This document shows positions 8,612 to 18,211 of a stretch of 32,331 bases of DNA, piece after piece; positions within the stretch are counted from its first letter, which is position 1; the number at the start of each line of letters is the position of its first letter. The notes beneath the pieces were generated by a model. It was not told the DNA's origin, searched no databases, and saw nothing but the letters and a program-made list of their open reading frames with translations. The DNA is from Chloroflexota bacterium (GTDB lineage: Bacteria > Chloroflexota > Anaerolineae > Anaerolineales > UBA11858), in NCBI GenBank assembly GCA_018263575.1, contig JAANWX010000032.1, positions 1 through 32,331 on the forward strand. Reading direction: 5' to 3'. The position numbers and the translations under genes are program-made.

Positions 8612-9397
8612 ATGGGAAAATCAGGAGCCGTCGACATTCGCTGGCATCAATATCGGGCCACATGGGAAGCTGTGGATGGCGAGATTATCGAGGAATCTCT
8701 CATCACTATCTATGTCAATGGGATAGAGATCGCCGCTCTAATGGGAACTCCCCTCCATTTGGATTGGTTGGCCTTAGGCTTCTTGAAAAATGAAGGTTTG
8801 ATTGAAACCCCAAAGGTAGTAGAGAGTCTTTGGGTCACACAAGATAGATGCTGCGTGGATGTGTGGCTCTCCCATGAGGTCCAAAAACCCAAACGGGTGA
8901 TCATTACCTCCGGCTGTGGGGGCGGCCTCACCTTTGATGATCCCTCCCTGGGCATCGAGCCGATCCGTTCCTCGTTGCGGGTTGAGCCGGAACAGATCCT
9001 GGACATGTTCAACTCCCTCCAATCTTCAGAGAGCCTATACGCTCGGGCACGCGGCGTGCATGCTTCTGGGCTGATGGATGCGGAAGAGGATCAGCTTCTG
9101 GCGGTTGCCGAAGACGTTGGCCGGCATAACAGTATTGACAAAGTGCATGGGGCTTGCCTGCAGGCAGGGATTGAAACGCGCGGGCGTGTACTTTTGACCA
9201 CCGGTCGGATCTCCTCCGAAATGCTGCGCAAGGGAGCAGTGATGGGGTGCCCCATTGTCGCCTCCCGCACCTCGCCAACTTCCCTTTCCATGGAGATGGC
9301 CCAAGCCTGGAACATTACCCTGGTTGGCTACGTCCGCGGCGGCGGGATGCAGGTCTATACGCACCCAGAAAGATTGGGGTACAAAAGTGAGACGTGA
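8612..9397 (+). CDS. fdhD: Formate dehydrogenase accessory sulfurtransferase FdhD
   Basis: FLKNEGLI, ITSGCGGG, ARGVHASGL, VAEDVGRHNSIDKVHGACL, TTGRISSEMLRKGAVMGCPIVASRTSPTSLSMEMA. Confidence 0.92.
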   Translation: MGKSGAVDIRWHQYRATWEAVDGEIIEESLITIYVNGIEIAALMGTPLHLDWLALGFLKNEGLIETPKVVESLWVTQDRCCVDVWLSHEVQKPKRVIITSGCGGGLTFDDPSLGIEPIRSSLRVEPEQILDMFNSLQSSESLYARARGVHASGLMDAEEDQLLAVAEDVGRHNSIDKVHGACLQAGIETRGRVLLTTGRISSEMLRKGAVMGCPIVASRTSPTSLSMEMAQAWNITLVGYVRGGGMQVYTHPERLGYKSET

Positions 9398-9540
9398 TGA
9401 GTAAAACCTAAAGAGTAACCAAGCGAATCTGATTTGCTGCTGTCTCGCAGAATCCACCTCCACGGATTAGAATCAATGAGCACCAAAATCGATGCGGGCC
9501 GGTTTTGCAACACAGAGTTGATTTCCAATCGATTTATTAC

Positions 9541-9626
9541 TTCGTCATTTCATTACTCATCACTCATCGCTCATTAATCATCACTCATCACTCATCACTC
9601 TTTACTCTTTACTTATCATTCATCAC
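9541..9626 (+). repeat. Degenerate 7-nt ACTCATC/ACTCATT repeat leader upstream of the nuoE-like gene
   Basis: catttcattactcatcactcatcgctcattaatcatcactcatcactcatcactctttactctttacttatcattcatcacctcac; almost G-free on the coding strand. Confidence 0.9.
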
Positions 9627-9642
9627 CTCACAAGGAGCCATC

Positions 9643-10107
9643 ATGGACAAAGCATTAGAAACTATTTTTTCGCAATTTGAAGGAAAACGGGAAGAAATCA
9701 TCCCCATTTTGCAGAAAGTACAAGAAGAATATACCTACCTTCCTGAACATTTAATGGAAGAAATTGCTGATTTTACTCATGTTCCAGGAAGTGATATTTA
9801 TGGCGTAGCCACTTTCTACGCTCAATTTCGATTTACTCCAACTGGAGATAAAATTGTTTCAGTATGTAGAGGAACAGCTTGCCACGTTCGGGGAGCGCCA
9901 GCTATTTACGAAGAGATAACTGACCAGTTGGGTCTCGAGGGGGAGGGAACCACAGAAGATCAAAAATATACGGTGGAAACTGTGGCTTGTGTTGGCTGTT
10001 GCGCCTTGGCGCCGGTTATTACCATCAATGAAGAAGTGCATGGTGACCTAACCAAGAAAAAAGTGCGCAAGCTCTTGAAAAAAGAAGGGAGGAAGAATGG
10101 AAGATAA
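9643..10107 (+). CDS. NADH dehydrogenase (ubiquinone) 24 kDa/NuoE-like [2Fe-2S] subunit (HydA-C/Hyl-type complex)
   Basis: EYTYLPEHLMEEIA, GVATFYAQFRF, CRGTACHVRGA, VACVGCCALAPV; AAGGAG SD, start moved to ATG 9643. Confidence 0.9.
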   Translation: MDKALETIFSQFEGKREEIIPILQKVQEEYTYLPEHLMEEIADFTHVPGSDIYGVATFYAQFRFTPTGDKIVSVCRGTACHVRGAPAIYEEITDQLGLEGEGTTEDQKYTVETVACVGCCALAPVITINEEVHGDLTKKKVRKLLKKEGRKNGR

Positions 10108-11929
10108 AAAACGTACTATTCTTATCTGTCGAGGCACAGGCTGTGAATCTGCGAAATCGCCCCAAATTCAGGCGGCGCTCGAAGAAAAGGTTCAAGGCTT
10201 GAATGTTGAAGTTAAATTCACAGGTTGTCACGGTATGTGCCAACAGGGACCTATTGTTGTTGTCGAGCCAGAAGACATCTTCTATGCTCATGTCAAACTT
10301 CGGGATGTCCCTAAAATTGTAGAATCACATATTAAAAATGATGAGGTTGTTGAGCGTTTGGTCTATGAAGACCCAACCACCAAGGAAAAAATTCCTACAT
10401 ACCACGATATACCTTTTTATAAACGACAAAAGCGATTGGTCTTGCGTAATTGTGGGCAAATTGACCCTGAAAACATAGATGATGCCCTTGCTCGTGATAG
10501 TTATGCCGGGCTGGGCGAAGCCTTGAAGATGGAACCGGTCGAAATCGTTGCGGAAGTCAAAAAATCAGGCTTGCGTGGACGTGGCGGCGGAGGCTTTCCG
10601 ACAGGGCTGAAGTGGGAGTTTACCCAGAAAGCAGCAGGCGATGTCAAATATGTGCTTTGCAACGCCGACGAAGGTGATCCCGGAGCTTTCATGGATCGTT
10701 CAGTCTTGGAGGGTGACCCTCACGCGGTTTTAGAGGGCATGATCATCGCCGGATTTGCCATTAGCGCCAAACAGGGCTATATTTATTGCCGTGCCGAATA
10801 TCCTTTGGCAATTAAGAGGTTGCAAATTGCCATCGAGCAAGCCAGAGAGCACGGCTATCTTGGCAAGGACATCCTGGGCAGTGGTTTTGATTTTGATATC
10901 GAAATCTTCCACGGCGCAGGCGCTTTTGTGTGTGGTGAGGAAACGGCCCTGATCACCTCTATTGAAGGTAATCGCGGTATGCCCCGCAACCGGCCTCCCT
11001 ACCCAGCCAACGAGGGATTGTACGGAAAACCCACCTTGCTCAACAACGTAAAAACTTACGCCAATATTCCCCTGATTATCACGAATGGTTCGGGCTGGTT
11101 TGCAGATATTGGTACCGAGAACAGTAAAGGGACAGCCGTTTTTGCCCTTACCGGAAAGATTGCCAATAGTGGGTTGATAGAAGTTCCCATGGGCGTCACC
11201 CTACGAGAGATCATTTATGACATTGGGGGTGGCATTTTAGACAGCAAGGAATTCAAAGCTGTTCAAACAGGTGGTCCTTCGGGGGGATGTTTGCCGGAAT
11301 CGTTCCTGGATACCCCTGTGGACTATGACTCATTGATAGAAGCCGGCTCGATGATGGGGTCAGGTGGTATGGTCGTCATGGATGAAGACACCTGTATGGT
11401 CGACGTTGCTCGTTATTTCTTGGACTTCACAGAAAAGGAATCGTGCGGAAAATGCGTCCCATGCCGAATCGGAACCAAACAAATGCTGACCATCTTAGAA
11501 GATATTGTTGAAGGACGCGGCAAACCTGGTGACATTGATCGCTTGGAAGAATTGGCTCATGGTATCAAAATCGGATCCTTGTGTGGCCTGGGACAAACAG
11601 CCCCGAACCCTGTTTTGACGACTATCCGCTATTTCCGAGATGAGTACGAAGCTCACATTTATGATAACGCTTGCCCGGCGAAACAGTGTAAAGAATTCAT
11701 CTCCTACCACATTGTAGACTCCTGCATAGGATGTGGTCTTTGCCGCCGGAATTGCCCGGTTGACGCCATTACTGGTGAACAAAAAGAACTTCACCACATC
11801 GACCAAGAGCTTTGCATTCAATGCGGTGAATGTTATGAAGTTTGCCCGCCGAAAGTCTTTTCCATAGAAATTCACACGGGAGAGAAATCAACAGAACCTG
11901 AACCAGTTTTGCAAGTCGTAACTGGATAG
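10097..11929 (+). CDS. NuoF/HydB-like flavoprotein (Trx-like [2Fe-2S] + FMN/NADH + SLBB + 2x[4Fe-4S])
   Basis: GTGCESAKS, GLRGRGGGGFPTGLKWEF, CNADEGDPGAFMDRS, GAGAFVCGEETALITSIEG, ESCGKCVPCRIGT, CIGCGLCRRNCPVDAITG, CIQCGECYEVCPP. Confidence 0.94.
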   Translation: MEDKKRTILICRGTGCESAKSPQIQAALEEKVQGLNVEVKFTGCHGMCQQGPIVVVEPEDIFYAHVKLRDVPKIVESHIKNDEVVERLVYEDPTTKEKIPTYHDIPFYKRQKRLVLRNCGQIDPENIDDALARDSYAGLGEALKMEPVEIVAEVKKSGLRGRGGGGFPTGLKWEFTQKAAGDVKYVLCNADEGDPGAFMDRSVLEGDPHAVLEGMIIAGFAISAKQGYIYCRAEYPLAIKRLQIAIEQAREHGYLGKDILGSGFDFDIEIFHGAGAFVCGEETALITSIEGNRGMPRNRPPYPANEGLYGKPTLLNNVKTYANIPLIITNGSGWFADIGTENSKGTAVFALTGKIANSGLIEVPMGVTLREIIYDIGGGILDSKEFKAVQTGGPSGGCLPESFLDTPVDYDSLIEAGSMMGSGGMVVMDEDTCMVDVARYFLDFTEKESCGKCVPCRIGTKQMLTILEDIVEGRGKPGDIDRLEELAHGIKIGSLCGLGQTAPNPVLTTIRYFRDEYEAHIYDNACPAKQCKEFISYHIVDSCIGCGLCRRNCPVDAITGEQKELHHIDQELCIQCGECYEVCPPKVFSIEIHTGEKSTEPEPVLQVVTG

Positions 11930-11946
11930 CATTGGAGAAACCTTTT

Positions 11947-14613
11947 ATGGATCAATTTACATTTACTATCGATGGACAAACAATCACCGCCGAAGATGGC
12001 ATGTCCATAATGGACGCCGCTTTGGCGAACGATATTTACATCCCCTATCTTTGCCATCACCCTGACCTGGAACCTGTGGGGGCCTGCCGCCTGTGCGGCG
12101 TTGAGGTGGATGGCAGGCCGATGGTCATGTCGTGTATGACCCCCGCAAAAGAAGGCACTGACGTAAGAACCAACAGCCCGGCAATTTACCAGGCCCGCAA
12201 AGTGGCCATGGAATTGTTGATCATGGATCATGACATGGACTGCCTGGCCTGTGAAGCGGCTGATGATTGTGATCTTCTGAAAGTTTCGGCTTACCTGGGC
12301 ATACAACCGGAGCAATTAGAAGGTTTGCGCCCCCTGGGCAGACAACTTCCCATTGACGATTCGAATCCCTATTTCCAATTCGACCCCAACAAATGTATAC
12401 TTTGCGGGATTTGTGTTCGCACCTGCAACGAGATTGTCGGCTTAGGCGCGCTGGGCTACATCAACCGTGGGATCGAAACCGTCGTTGGCACCTTTGGCGA
12501 TAAAGGATTTGTCGATTCAATCTGTGAATCTTGCGGAGAATGTGTCGTTCGTTGCCCGGTAGGATCTCTGGCGCCAAAGAAACCGCAATTGGCCGCCCGA
12601 GAAATAAGTACCATTTGCGCCTACTGCGGCGTGGGATGCGGAATTCATTTCGGAGTCAGGGGAGACGAAATCGTCAGCACCCGAGCCGACCGGGAAAGCC
12701 CCGCCAACCGGGGCAGCCTGTGCGTCAAGGGACGCTATGGCTTCAACTTCATCAACCACCCCGACCGGCTAACCACGCCCCTCATCAAAAAAGACGGCCA
12801 ATTTGTGGAATCTTCCTGGGAAGAAGCCATCACCCTCGTAGCTGATAAACTCTCCAACTACCATGGCGAAGAATTCGCGGCCCTGACCTCAGCCAAATGC
12901 ACCAACGAAGATAATTACGTCGTGCAGAAATTCACCAGGGCGGTGATGGGAACCAACACCATTGACCATTGTGCCAGGCTTTGACACTCTCCTACTGTGG
13001 CCGGTCTGGTCACAACATTTGGCAGCGGCGCAATGACCAACTCCATCGCGGAAATCGATGACGCGGGAACCATTTTCGTCATTGGCTCGAACACTACCTC
13101 GGCGCACCCGGTGATTGGACAGCGCATGAGAAGGGCGGCTCGAAACGGGGCCACGATCATCGTTGCTAATCCCAAGGAAATCGACCTTGTGCGTTCCGCC
13201 TCCTACTTCATTCAGCACAAGCCCGGCTCGGACGTGGCCCTGCTGATGGGGATGGCACGCTACATCATCGAGAACGACTTACACGACAAGGAATTCATCG
13301 CCGAACGCTGCGAGAACTTCGAAGCCTTCGAAGAATCCTTAGCACCTTTCACGCCGGAATTCGTGGAAGAAATCACCGGTGTTTCCTGGGAAGAGATTGG
13401 CCAGGTGGCGCGGATTTATGCCACCAACCAACCCGCCTCCATCTTTTACGCCATGGGGATCACCCAGCACACCCACGGGACCGACAACGTGATGGCGACC
13501 GCCAACCTGGCCATGCTGACCGGCTCGGTCGGGAAACCCTCCACGGGCGTGAATCCCCTCCGGGGGCAGAACAACGTCCAAGGAGCCTGCGACCTGGGCG
13601 GCCTCCCTAACGTTTATCCGGGGTATCAGAAAGTGGAAGACCCGGCCATGAAAGAGAAATTCGAAAAGGCTTGGGGGCGTGAACTATCCGGCAAAAACGG
13701 ATTAACCCACACAGAAATTTTTGATGCTATTCATGATGGTACGGTCAAAGCGCTTTACATGGTCGGGGAAAATCCCGCCCTCACCGAAGCGGACGCCAAA
13801 CACGCGCAAAAGGCCCTTGACAAAGTGGACTTTTTGGTCAGCCAAGAAATTTTCCTCTCTGAAAGCGCCGAATACGCTGATGTCGTCTTCCCCGCGGCCT
13901 CATTCGCTGAAAAAGAAGGCACCTTTACCAACACCGAAAGGCGCGTCCAACGGGTTCGGCGCGTAATCCCCCCCAGGGGTAATTCCAAACCTGATTGGTG
14001 GATTGTGACTCAAATAGCCCAGGCGATGGGTGAGAAAGGTTTTGGGTACGAGACCCCTGATGATGTGATGGATGAGATCAACGCGGTCACGCCCATTTAC
14101 GGCGGAATCACCTACGAGCGCGTTGAGGAGATTGGCCTGCAATGGCCCTGCCCCGACGCGGATCATCCCGGAACGAAATATCTGCACAAGGGTGAATTTG
14201 CTCGCGGAAAAGGGCATTTTGTGCCGCTAGTCTACAAGCCCTCCGCGGAAATCACCGATGAGGAGTACCCCCTTATCTTGACGACCGACCGGAGCCTGTA
14301 CCACTTCCACAGCACCATGACCCGCCGCGATTACGGCCTAGAAGCTTTAGACAGTGAGGAATTGGTGAAGATCCACCCCACCGACGCGGAAACGTTGGGT
14401 GTCGAAAGTGGGGATTGGGTTGAAGTAAGCTCCCGGCGGGGGACGGTCAAAGCCCGCGCCCAGGTGACAGAAATTTGTCAACCGGGCCTGTGCTCCATGA
14501 CATTCCATTTCTTCGAAAGCCCCACCAACGAGATCACCAACCCCGCCCTTGACCCGATCGCCAAAATCCCGGAGACCAAAGTGGCGGCGGTGCGAGTCAA
14601 AAAGGTGAGTTGA
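11947..14613 (+). CDS. Selenocysteine-containing formate dehydrogenase alpha subunit (TGA 12982-12984 = Sec)
   Basis: Two ORF-track entries (11932-12984, 12997-14613) are in the same frame separated by a single TGA: ...[32 protein letters not shown]..., the FdhF/FdhA active-site context. N-terminal [2Fe-2S] CHHPDLEPVGACRLC, 2x[4Fe-4S], then CAYCGVGC. GGAG SD before ATG 11947. Confidence 0.93.
12996..13014 (+). promoter_or_regulatory. Bacterial SECIS-like hairpin
   Basis: TGTGGCC-GGTCT-GGTCACA: 7-bp stem (one G.U), 5-nt loop, 11 nt after the UGA. Confidence 0.8.
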
Positions 14614-14628
14614 TGAACATTCCCTAAA

Positions 14629-14874
14629 GTGTTTTCGAGAACTTATTCGAAAAAGCTGCCGCATGATATTCAGCAAAGAGCTTACCGCAAACTTCGTATG
14701 CTGCATAACGCGATAACTATAGACGACCTGCGTACCCCCCCGGGAAATCGATTAGAAAAATTAGTTGGTGACAGAACGGGAGAATACAGTATTCGCATAA
14801 ATAAACAATGGCGAATTTGCTTCGAATGGGAAAATGGCGATGCTTATCGTGTTGAGATTATAGATTATCATTAA
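14629..14874 (+). pseudogene. HigB-family toxin, apparently lacking its N-terminal ~10-14 residues
   Basis: VFSRTYSKKLPHDIQQRAYRKLRMLHNAITIDDLRTPPGNRLEKLVGDRTGEYSIRINKQWRICFEWENGDAYRVEIIDYH; only a GTG start, in-frame stop 12 nt upstream of K-V-F-S-R. Confidence 0.65.
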
Positions 14875-14892
14875 CATTAAGGTAAAATACAA

Positions 14893-15198
14893 ATGACAGA
14901 GATAAAATTAAACCCCGTTCATCCTGGTGAAGTGCTCTTAGAAGAATTCTTGAAGCCAATGAATTTGAGCCAAAACCGTTTAGCCATAAACCTTGGTGTG
15001 GACGCTCGTCGCATCAACGCTATTGTTCTTGGCAAAAGGAGAATCACCGCAGATACAGCTTTAAGATTATCTCGTTTTTTTGGAACTTCAGCTCAGTTTT
15101 GGATGGGGTTACAAAGTGATTACGACTAAGATGTGGCGGAGGATGAATTAGGAAACTGTTTGGAACAAGAAGTTCTCCAATACGAAATGGTTCGATAA
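14893..15198 (+). pseudogene. HigA-family XRE antitoxin interrupted by TAA (15127-15129)
   Basis: MTEIKLNPVHPGEVLLEEFL...QFWMGLQSDYD* then in frame DVAEDELGNCLEQEVLQYEMVR*. Confidence 0.75.
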
Positions 15199-15240
15199 AA
15201 TAACTCTTGCTGGTTTCAGAATTTCAACACGGAGGTGTAA

Positions 15241-16986
15241 ATGAAAAAACGATGGTTGATAATCCTGGGGATATTTCTTCTCTTCAGCGTCTTGTATGCC
15301 CCTGTGTCTGCTCGGGGGTTGGGCGGAGAGAATGCTGACGTCACCCTAACGCTCACCGGGCGGGTGGTCAACACACAGGGATTGGGTGTGGAAGAGGGGG
15401 AGGTGCGCGTTTTTATGGGCGGTGAACAGCGCACATTGCTCGTGGCCGGAGAAGAGGCCGAGGTGGCGCATACGCACTCAGATGGCTCTTTTGTGGTTGA
15501 CCTGACCCTTCCCAAAGAAGTATTGGAAACAAAAAATATAGCTGTCGAGATTACCCACTCAAGCTTTCGCACCACGCGCGAGGGATTCTCTAAACAGGAA
15601 GTAGCCTGCGCCAACAACCATTGCTATGTCAGTATTCCTGAAGTTGTTCTGCCGAGAGTTTTCAACCCGGCCTTCTTCATTGCCACGGGAATCTTTCTTG
15701 TGGTATTTGGTTTTATTTCTTTTAATATTGTCCACGAGACCATAGCCGCTCTTTTGGGCACAGCGTCCATGCTAGGCGTGACCTATTTATTAGGGCACGC
15801 CAACCTTGACTTTTGGATTATCGACTTTCATAGGGCCATAACCTTCATCGACTTTGACGTGATTTTCTTGTTGATGACTATGATGATCTTCATGGCCATC
15901 ATGAGCCAAACGGGCATTTTTCAGTGGATGTCTTATCGAACGTTTAAAACGGCTAAGGGCAACGCCTTTCTCGTAACAACTATTTTGGTTATCATTACCG
16001 GGGTGTTCTCAGCGGTGCTCAATGATACAACCGTCATGCTACTGATGACGCCCATTAGCATCCAGATTGCCCTGGCCATGAATATTCATCCCGCGGCCAT
16101 TGTCATCCCTGAGGTGCTGGCCTCCAACATCGGGGGAGCGGCCTCGCTGATAGGCACACCGCCTAACACCATTATTGGCTCCTACGTGGGTTTGACATTC
16201 AATCAGTTTTTGAATAATATGCTACCTGTCTCGTTGATCGGGATGGTGCTCTTGATCTTTATGACCCGCTGGTTATATAAAGACGAATTCAACCAAGAAG
16301 GCAACGAGCCTTCAGAAGCATTGGTGGAACAATTGGAGCGCGGTTCACAAATAACTGACAAGAATCTGCTGATCAAATCTCTGATTGTCTTTGCGGGTAC
16401 GCTGATCATGTTTTTCACCGCCGATAGGTTCAATATGCCTCCTGCTGCTGTGGCCATTATCGGCTCCTCGGCTTTGTTGTTATGGGTTCGCCCCAATATT
16501 AGCGAGATGCTTCGGGAAGTGGACTGGACGACTTTGGTTTTCTTCATGGCCTTGTTCATGATGGTAGGTGGAATTCAGGAGGTGGGGTTGATTCAAATTA
16601 TTGCCGAATCCGTCAAAAATCTGGCTGGGGACAGTCTGGTCCTGGCCACATTGCTAATGATTTGGGTTTCGGCTATCGCTTCGGCCGTGGTCGCCAACAT
16701 TCCCTTTACAGCGGCCATGGTGCCTGTGGCGGTTTATCTCACCCAGACCATCCCCGGCGCGGAAAACAATGTCCTCTACTGGGCTTTGGCGGTGGGCGCG
16801 GGTTTGGGCGGAAACGCCACGTATATTGGCTCCGCACCGAATGTGGTCGCGGCCGGCATTATGGATAGGGCTGGCTTCAGGCTCAAATTCCAGGACTTTT
16901 CTCGCATTGGTGTGCCAATCACCTTTGTGACTATTTTTGTGCCTATGTTCTGGATTTTGCTACGCTATTTTTGGCTTAATTTCTAA
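15241..16986 (+). CDS. SLC13/ArsB/NhaD-type anion or Na+/H+ transporter with N-terminal extracytoplasmic beta-sandwich domain
   Basis: Signal peptide, ~120-aa domain (LTGRVVNTQGLGVEEGEVRV...SDGSFVVDL), then FLLMTMMIFMAIMSQTGIFQW, VFSAVLNDTTVMLLMTPI, NIGGAASLIGTPPNTIIG, GNATYIGSAPNVVAAGI. Confidence 0.85.
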   Translation: MKKRWLIILGIFLLFSVLYAPVSARGLGGENADVTLTLTGRVVNTQGLGVEEGEVRVFMGGEQRTLLVAGEEAEVAHTHSDGSFVVDLTLPKEVLETKNIAVEITHSSFRTTREGFSKQEVACANNHCYVSIPEVVLPRVFNPAFFIATGIFLVVFGFISFNIVHETIAALLGTASMLGVTYLLGHANLDFWIIDFHRAITFIDFDVIFLLMTMMIFMAIMSQTGIFQWMSYRTFKTAKGNAFLVTTILVIITGVFSAVLNDTTVMLLMTPISIQIALAMNIHPAAIVIPEVLASNIGGAASLIGTPPNTIIGSYVGLTFNQFLNNMLPVSLIGMVLLIFMTRWLYKDEFNQEGNEPSEALVEQLERGSQITDKNLLIKSLIVFAGTLIMFFTADRFNMPPAAVAIIGSSALLLWVRPNISEMLREVDWTTLVFFMALFMMVGGIQEVGLIQIIAESVKNLAGDSLVLATLLMIWVSAIASAVVANIPFTAAMVPVAVYLTQTIPGAENNVLYWALAVGAGLGGNATYIGSAPNVVAAGIMDRAGFRLKFQDFSRIGVPITFVTIFVPMFWILLRYFWLNF

Positions 16987-17121
16987 TTGTGAACCGTCCC
17001 CCTTGGGGGATCCTACCCTATGCGATGAAGGCGTGACAAGTAATGAGTGGAACGTGATGCGTGAATTCACGTTTTACATGTCATAAAAACTAAGGCTTAC
17101 AAAGAGATAAAGGAGTATCTC

Positions 17122-17544
17122 ATGGGTATAATCGTATGCGCGACACGAGGTGGAGAAGCTAGTTATCGCACCCAGGACGCAGCAATCACTTTGGCAAAAG
17201 AACAAAACGACACGCTGCTTTTTCTGTACGTTGTTGATACGAGTTTCCTCGATAAAATCACCGGAGCTGGCGTTGTGGACACAGAGCAGGAATTATCCAA
17301 CATGGGTCAATTTCTGTTAACAATGGCTCAGGAGCGAGCTGCCGCGCAGGATGCTGAGGCCGAGACAGTAATCTACGAAGGCCTCGTGCATGAAGCGGTG
17401 GCAGACGTTGCCCACGACGCGGAGGCTTCGTTGATTGTGTTTGGCAGCCCAGGGGAAGAGGGCAGTCACTTCAACCTCTCAGGCTTGGAAAAGATGGCTG
17501 AGAAAATAGAAGAAGATACAGGAGTTGAGACACGGATTATCTGA
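17122..17544 (+). CDS. Universal stress protein (UspA family)
   Basis: IIVCATRGGEASYRTQDAAITLAKEQNDTLLFLYVVD ... VADVAHDAEASLIVFGSPG. Confidence 0.75.
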   Translation: MGIIVCATRGGEASYRTQDAAITLAKEQNDTLLFLYVVDTSFLDKITGAGVVDTEQELSNMGQFLLTMAQERAAAQDAEAETVIYEGLVHEAVADVAHDAEASLIVFGSPGEEGSHFNLSGLEKMAEKIEEDTGVETRII

Positions 17545-17579
17545 TTTGGCAATCTCAAGAAAATAATTATCCCCAAGTG

Positions 17580-17625
17580 CGTGAAACGTGAGGCGATATG
17601 CGTGCCCTCACGTTTCACGTTTTAA
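17580..17625 (+). terminator. Rho-independent terminator after the usp gene
   Basis: CGTGAAACGTGAGG (17580-17593) / CCTCACGTTTCACG (17606-17619) perfect 14 bp, then TTTTAATTTT. Confidence 0.85.
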
Positions 17626-17800
17626 TTTTGCATACTTAGGGCTGAAAGCTAAATAACTTGCCCATTTTTCGTGATTTGCTAGTCCGCTTTCAGCTTGATT
17701 TGTTCAAGTAATTTAATTCTCATTCCTTAGACAGCACTGAAAAAACGAAGCGCGGAGTCGCTAGGATGCAGAGCGGCAGAAAAAAAGATTGATTTTGCCA

Positions 17801-18211
17801 TTAGACAAAAACAGCCGGTGAGACACGAAAACGTTTGGCTAAGGCCCGTATCTGACGTACATTCAATTCTCTTTTGCCGTTGAGAATTTCGGACATAACC
17901 CCCTGAGAGCCAACTTCTGGTAAATCAACTTGCCGTAAATCATGTTCTTCCATGAGATAACGCAAAACCTCGCTCCCGCTGACTGGCGGCTTGTGATAAT
18001 TCCTTTCCTCATACGCATGAATCAATGTGCCTAATGTGTCCAGAAAATCATACATGGGATGGTCTTCATCCGTGCCAATCTCATCAATCAGTGCGTTCAT
18101 TTGCTCGACAGCCCGATCATAATCTTCCTCATTGTGAATCGAAAGATAGGGACGAACAACAGTCCAATAGGGTTGAATTTGTTGATGAACCATGACAGTC
18201 ATTTTTTCCAT
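17801..18211 (-). CDS. higA: HigA-like XRE antitoxin
   Basis: HPMYDFLDTLGTLIHAYEERNY ... GSEVLRYLMEEHDLRQVDLPEVGSQGVMSEILNGKRELNVRQIRALAKRFRVSPAVFV. Confidence 0.88.
   Translation of the reverse strand: MEKMTVMVHQQIQPYWTVVRPYLSIHNEEDYDRAVEQMNALIDEIGTDEDHPMYDFLDTLGTLIHAYEERNYHKPPVSGSEVLRYLMEEHDLRQVDLPEVGSQGVMSEILNGKRELNVRQIRALAKRFRVSPAVFV

Noticed and set aside
9541-9626. CRISPR array
   Set aside because: Units are 7 nt, degenerate and contiguous; no 20-40 nt repeats with unique spacers and no cas genes in the window.
12961-13000. Two separate genes (truncated FDH and independent molybdopterin oxidoreductase)
   Set aside because: Same reading frame across a single TGA in the canonical Sec context, with SECIS-like hairpin; second ORF has only an internal GTG and no SD.
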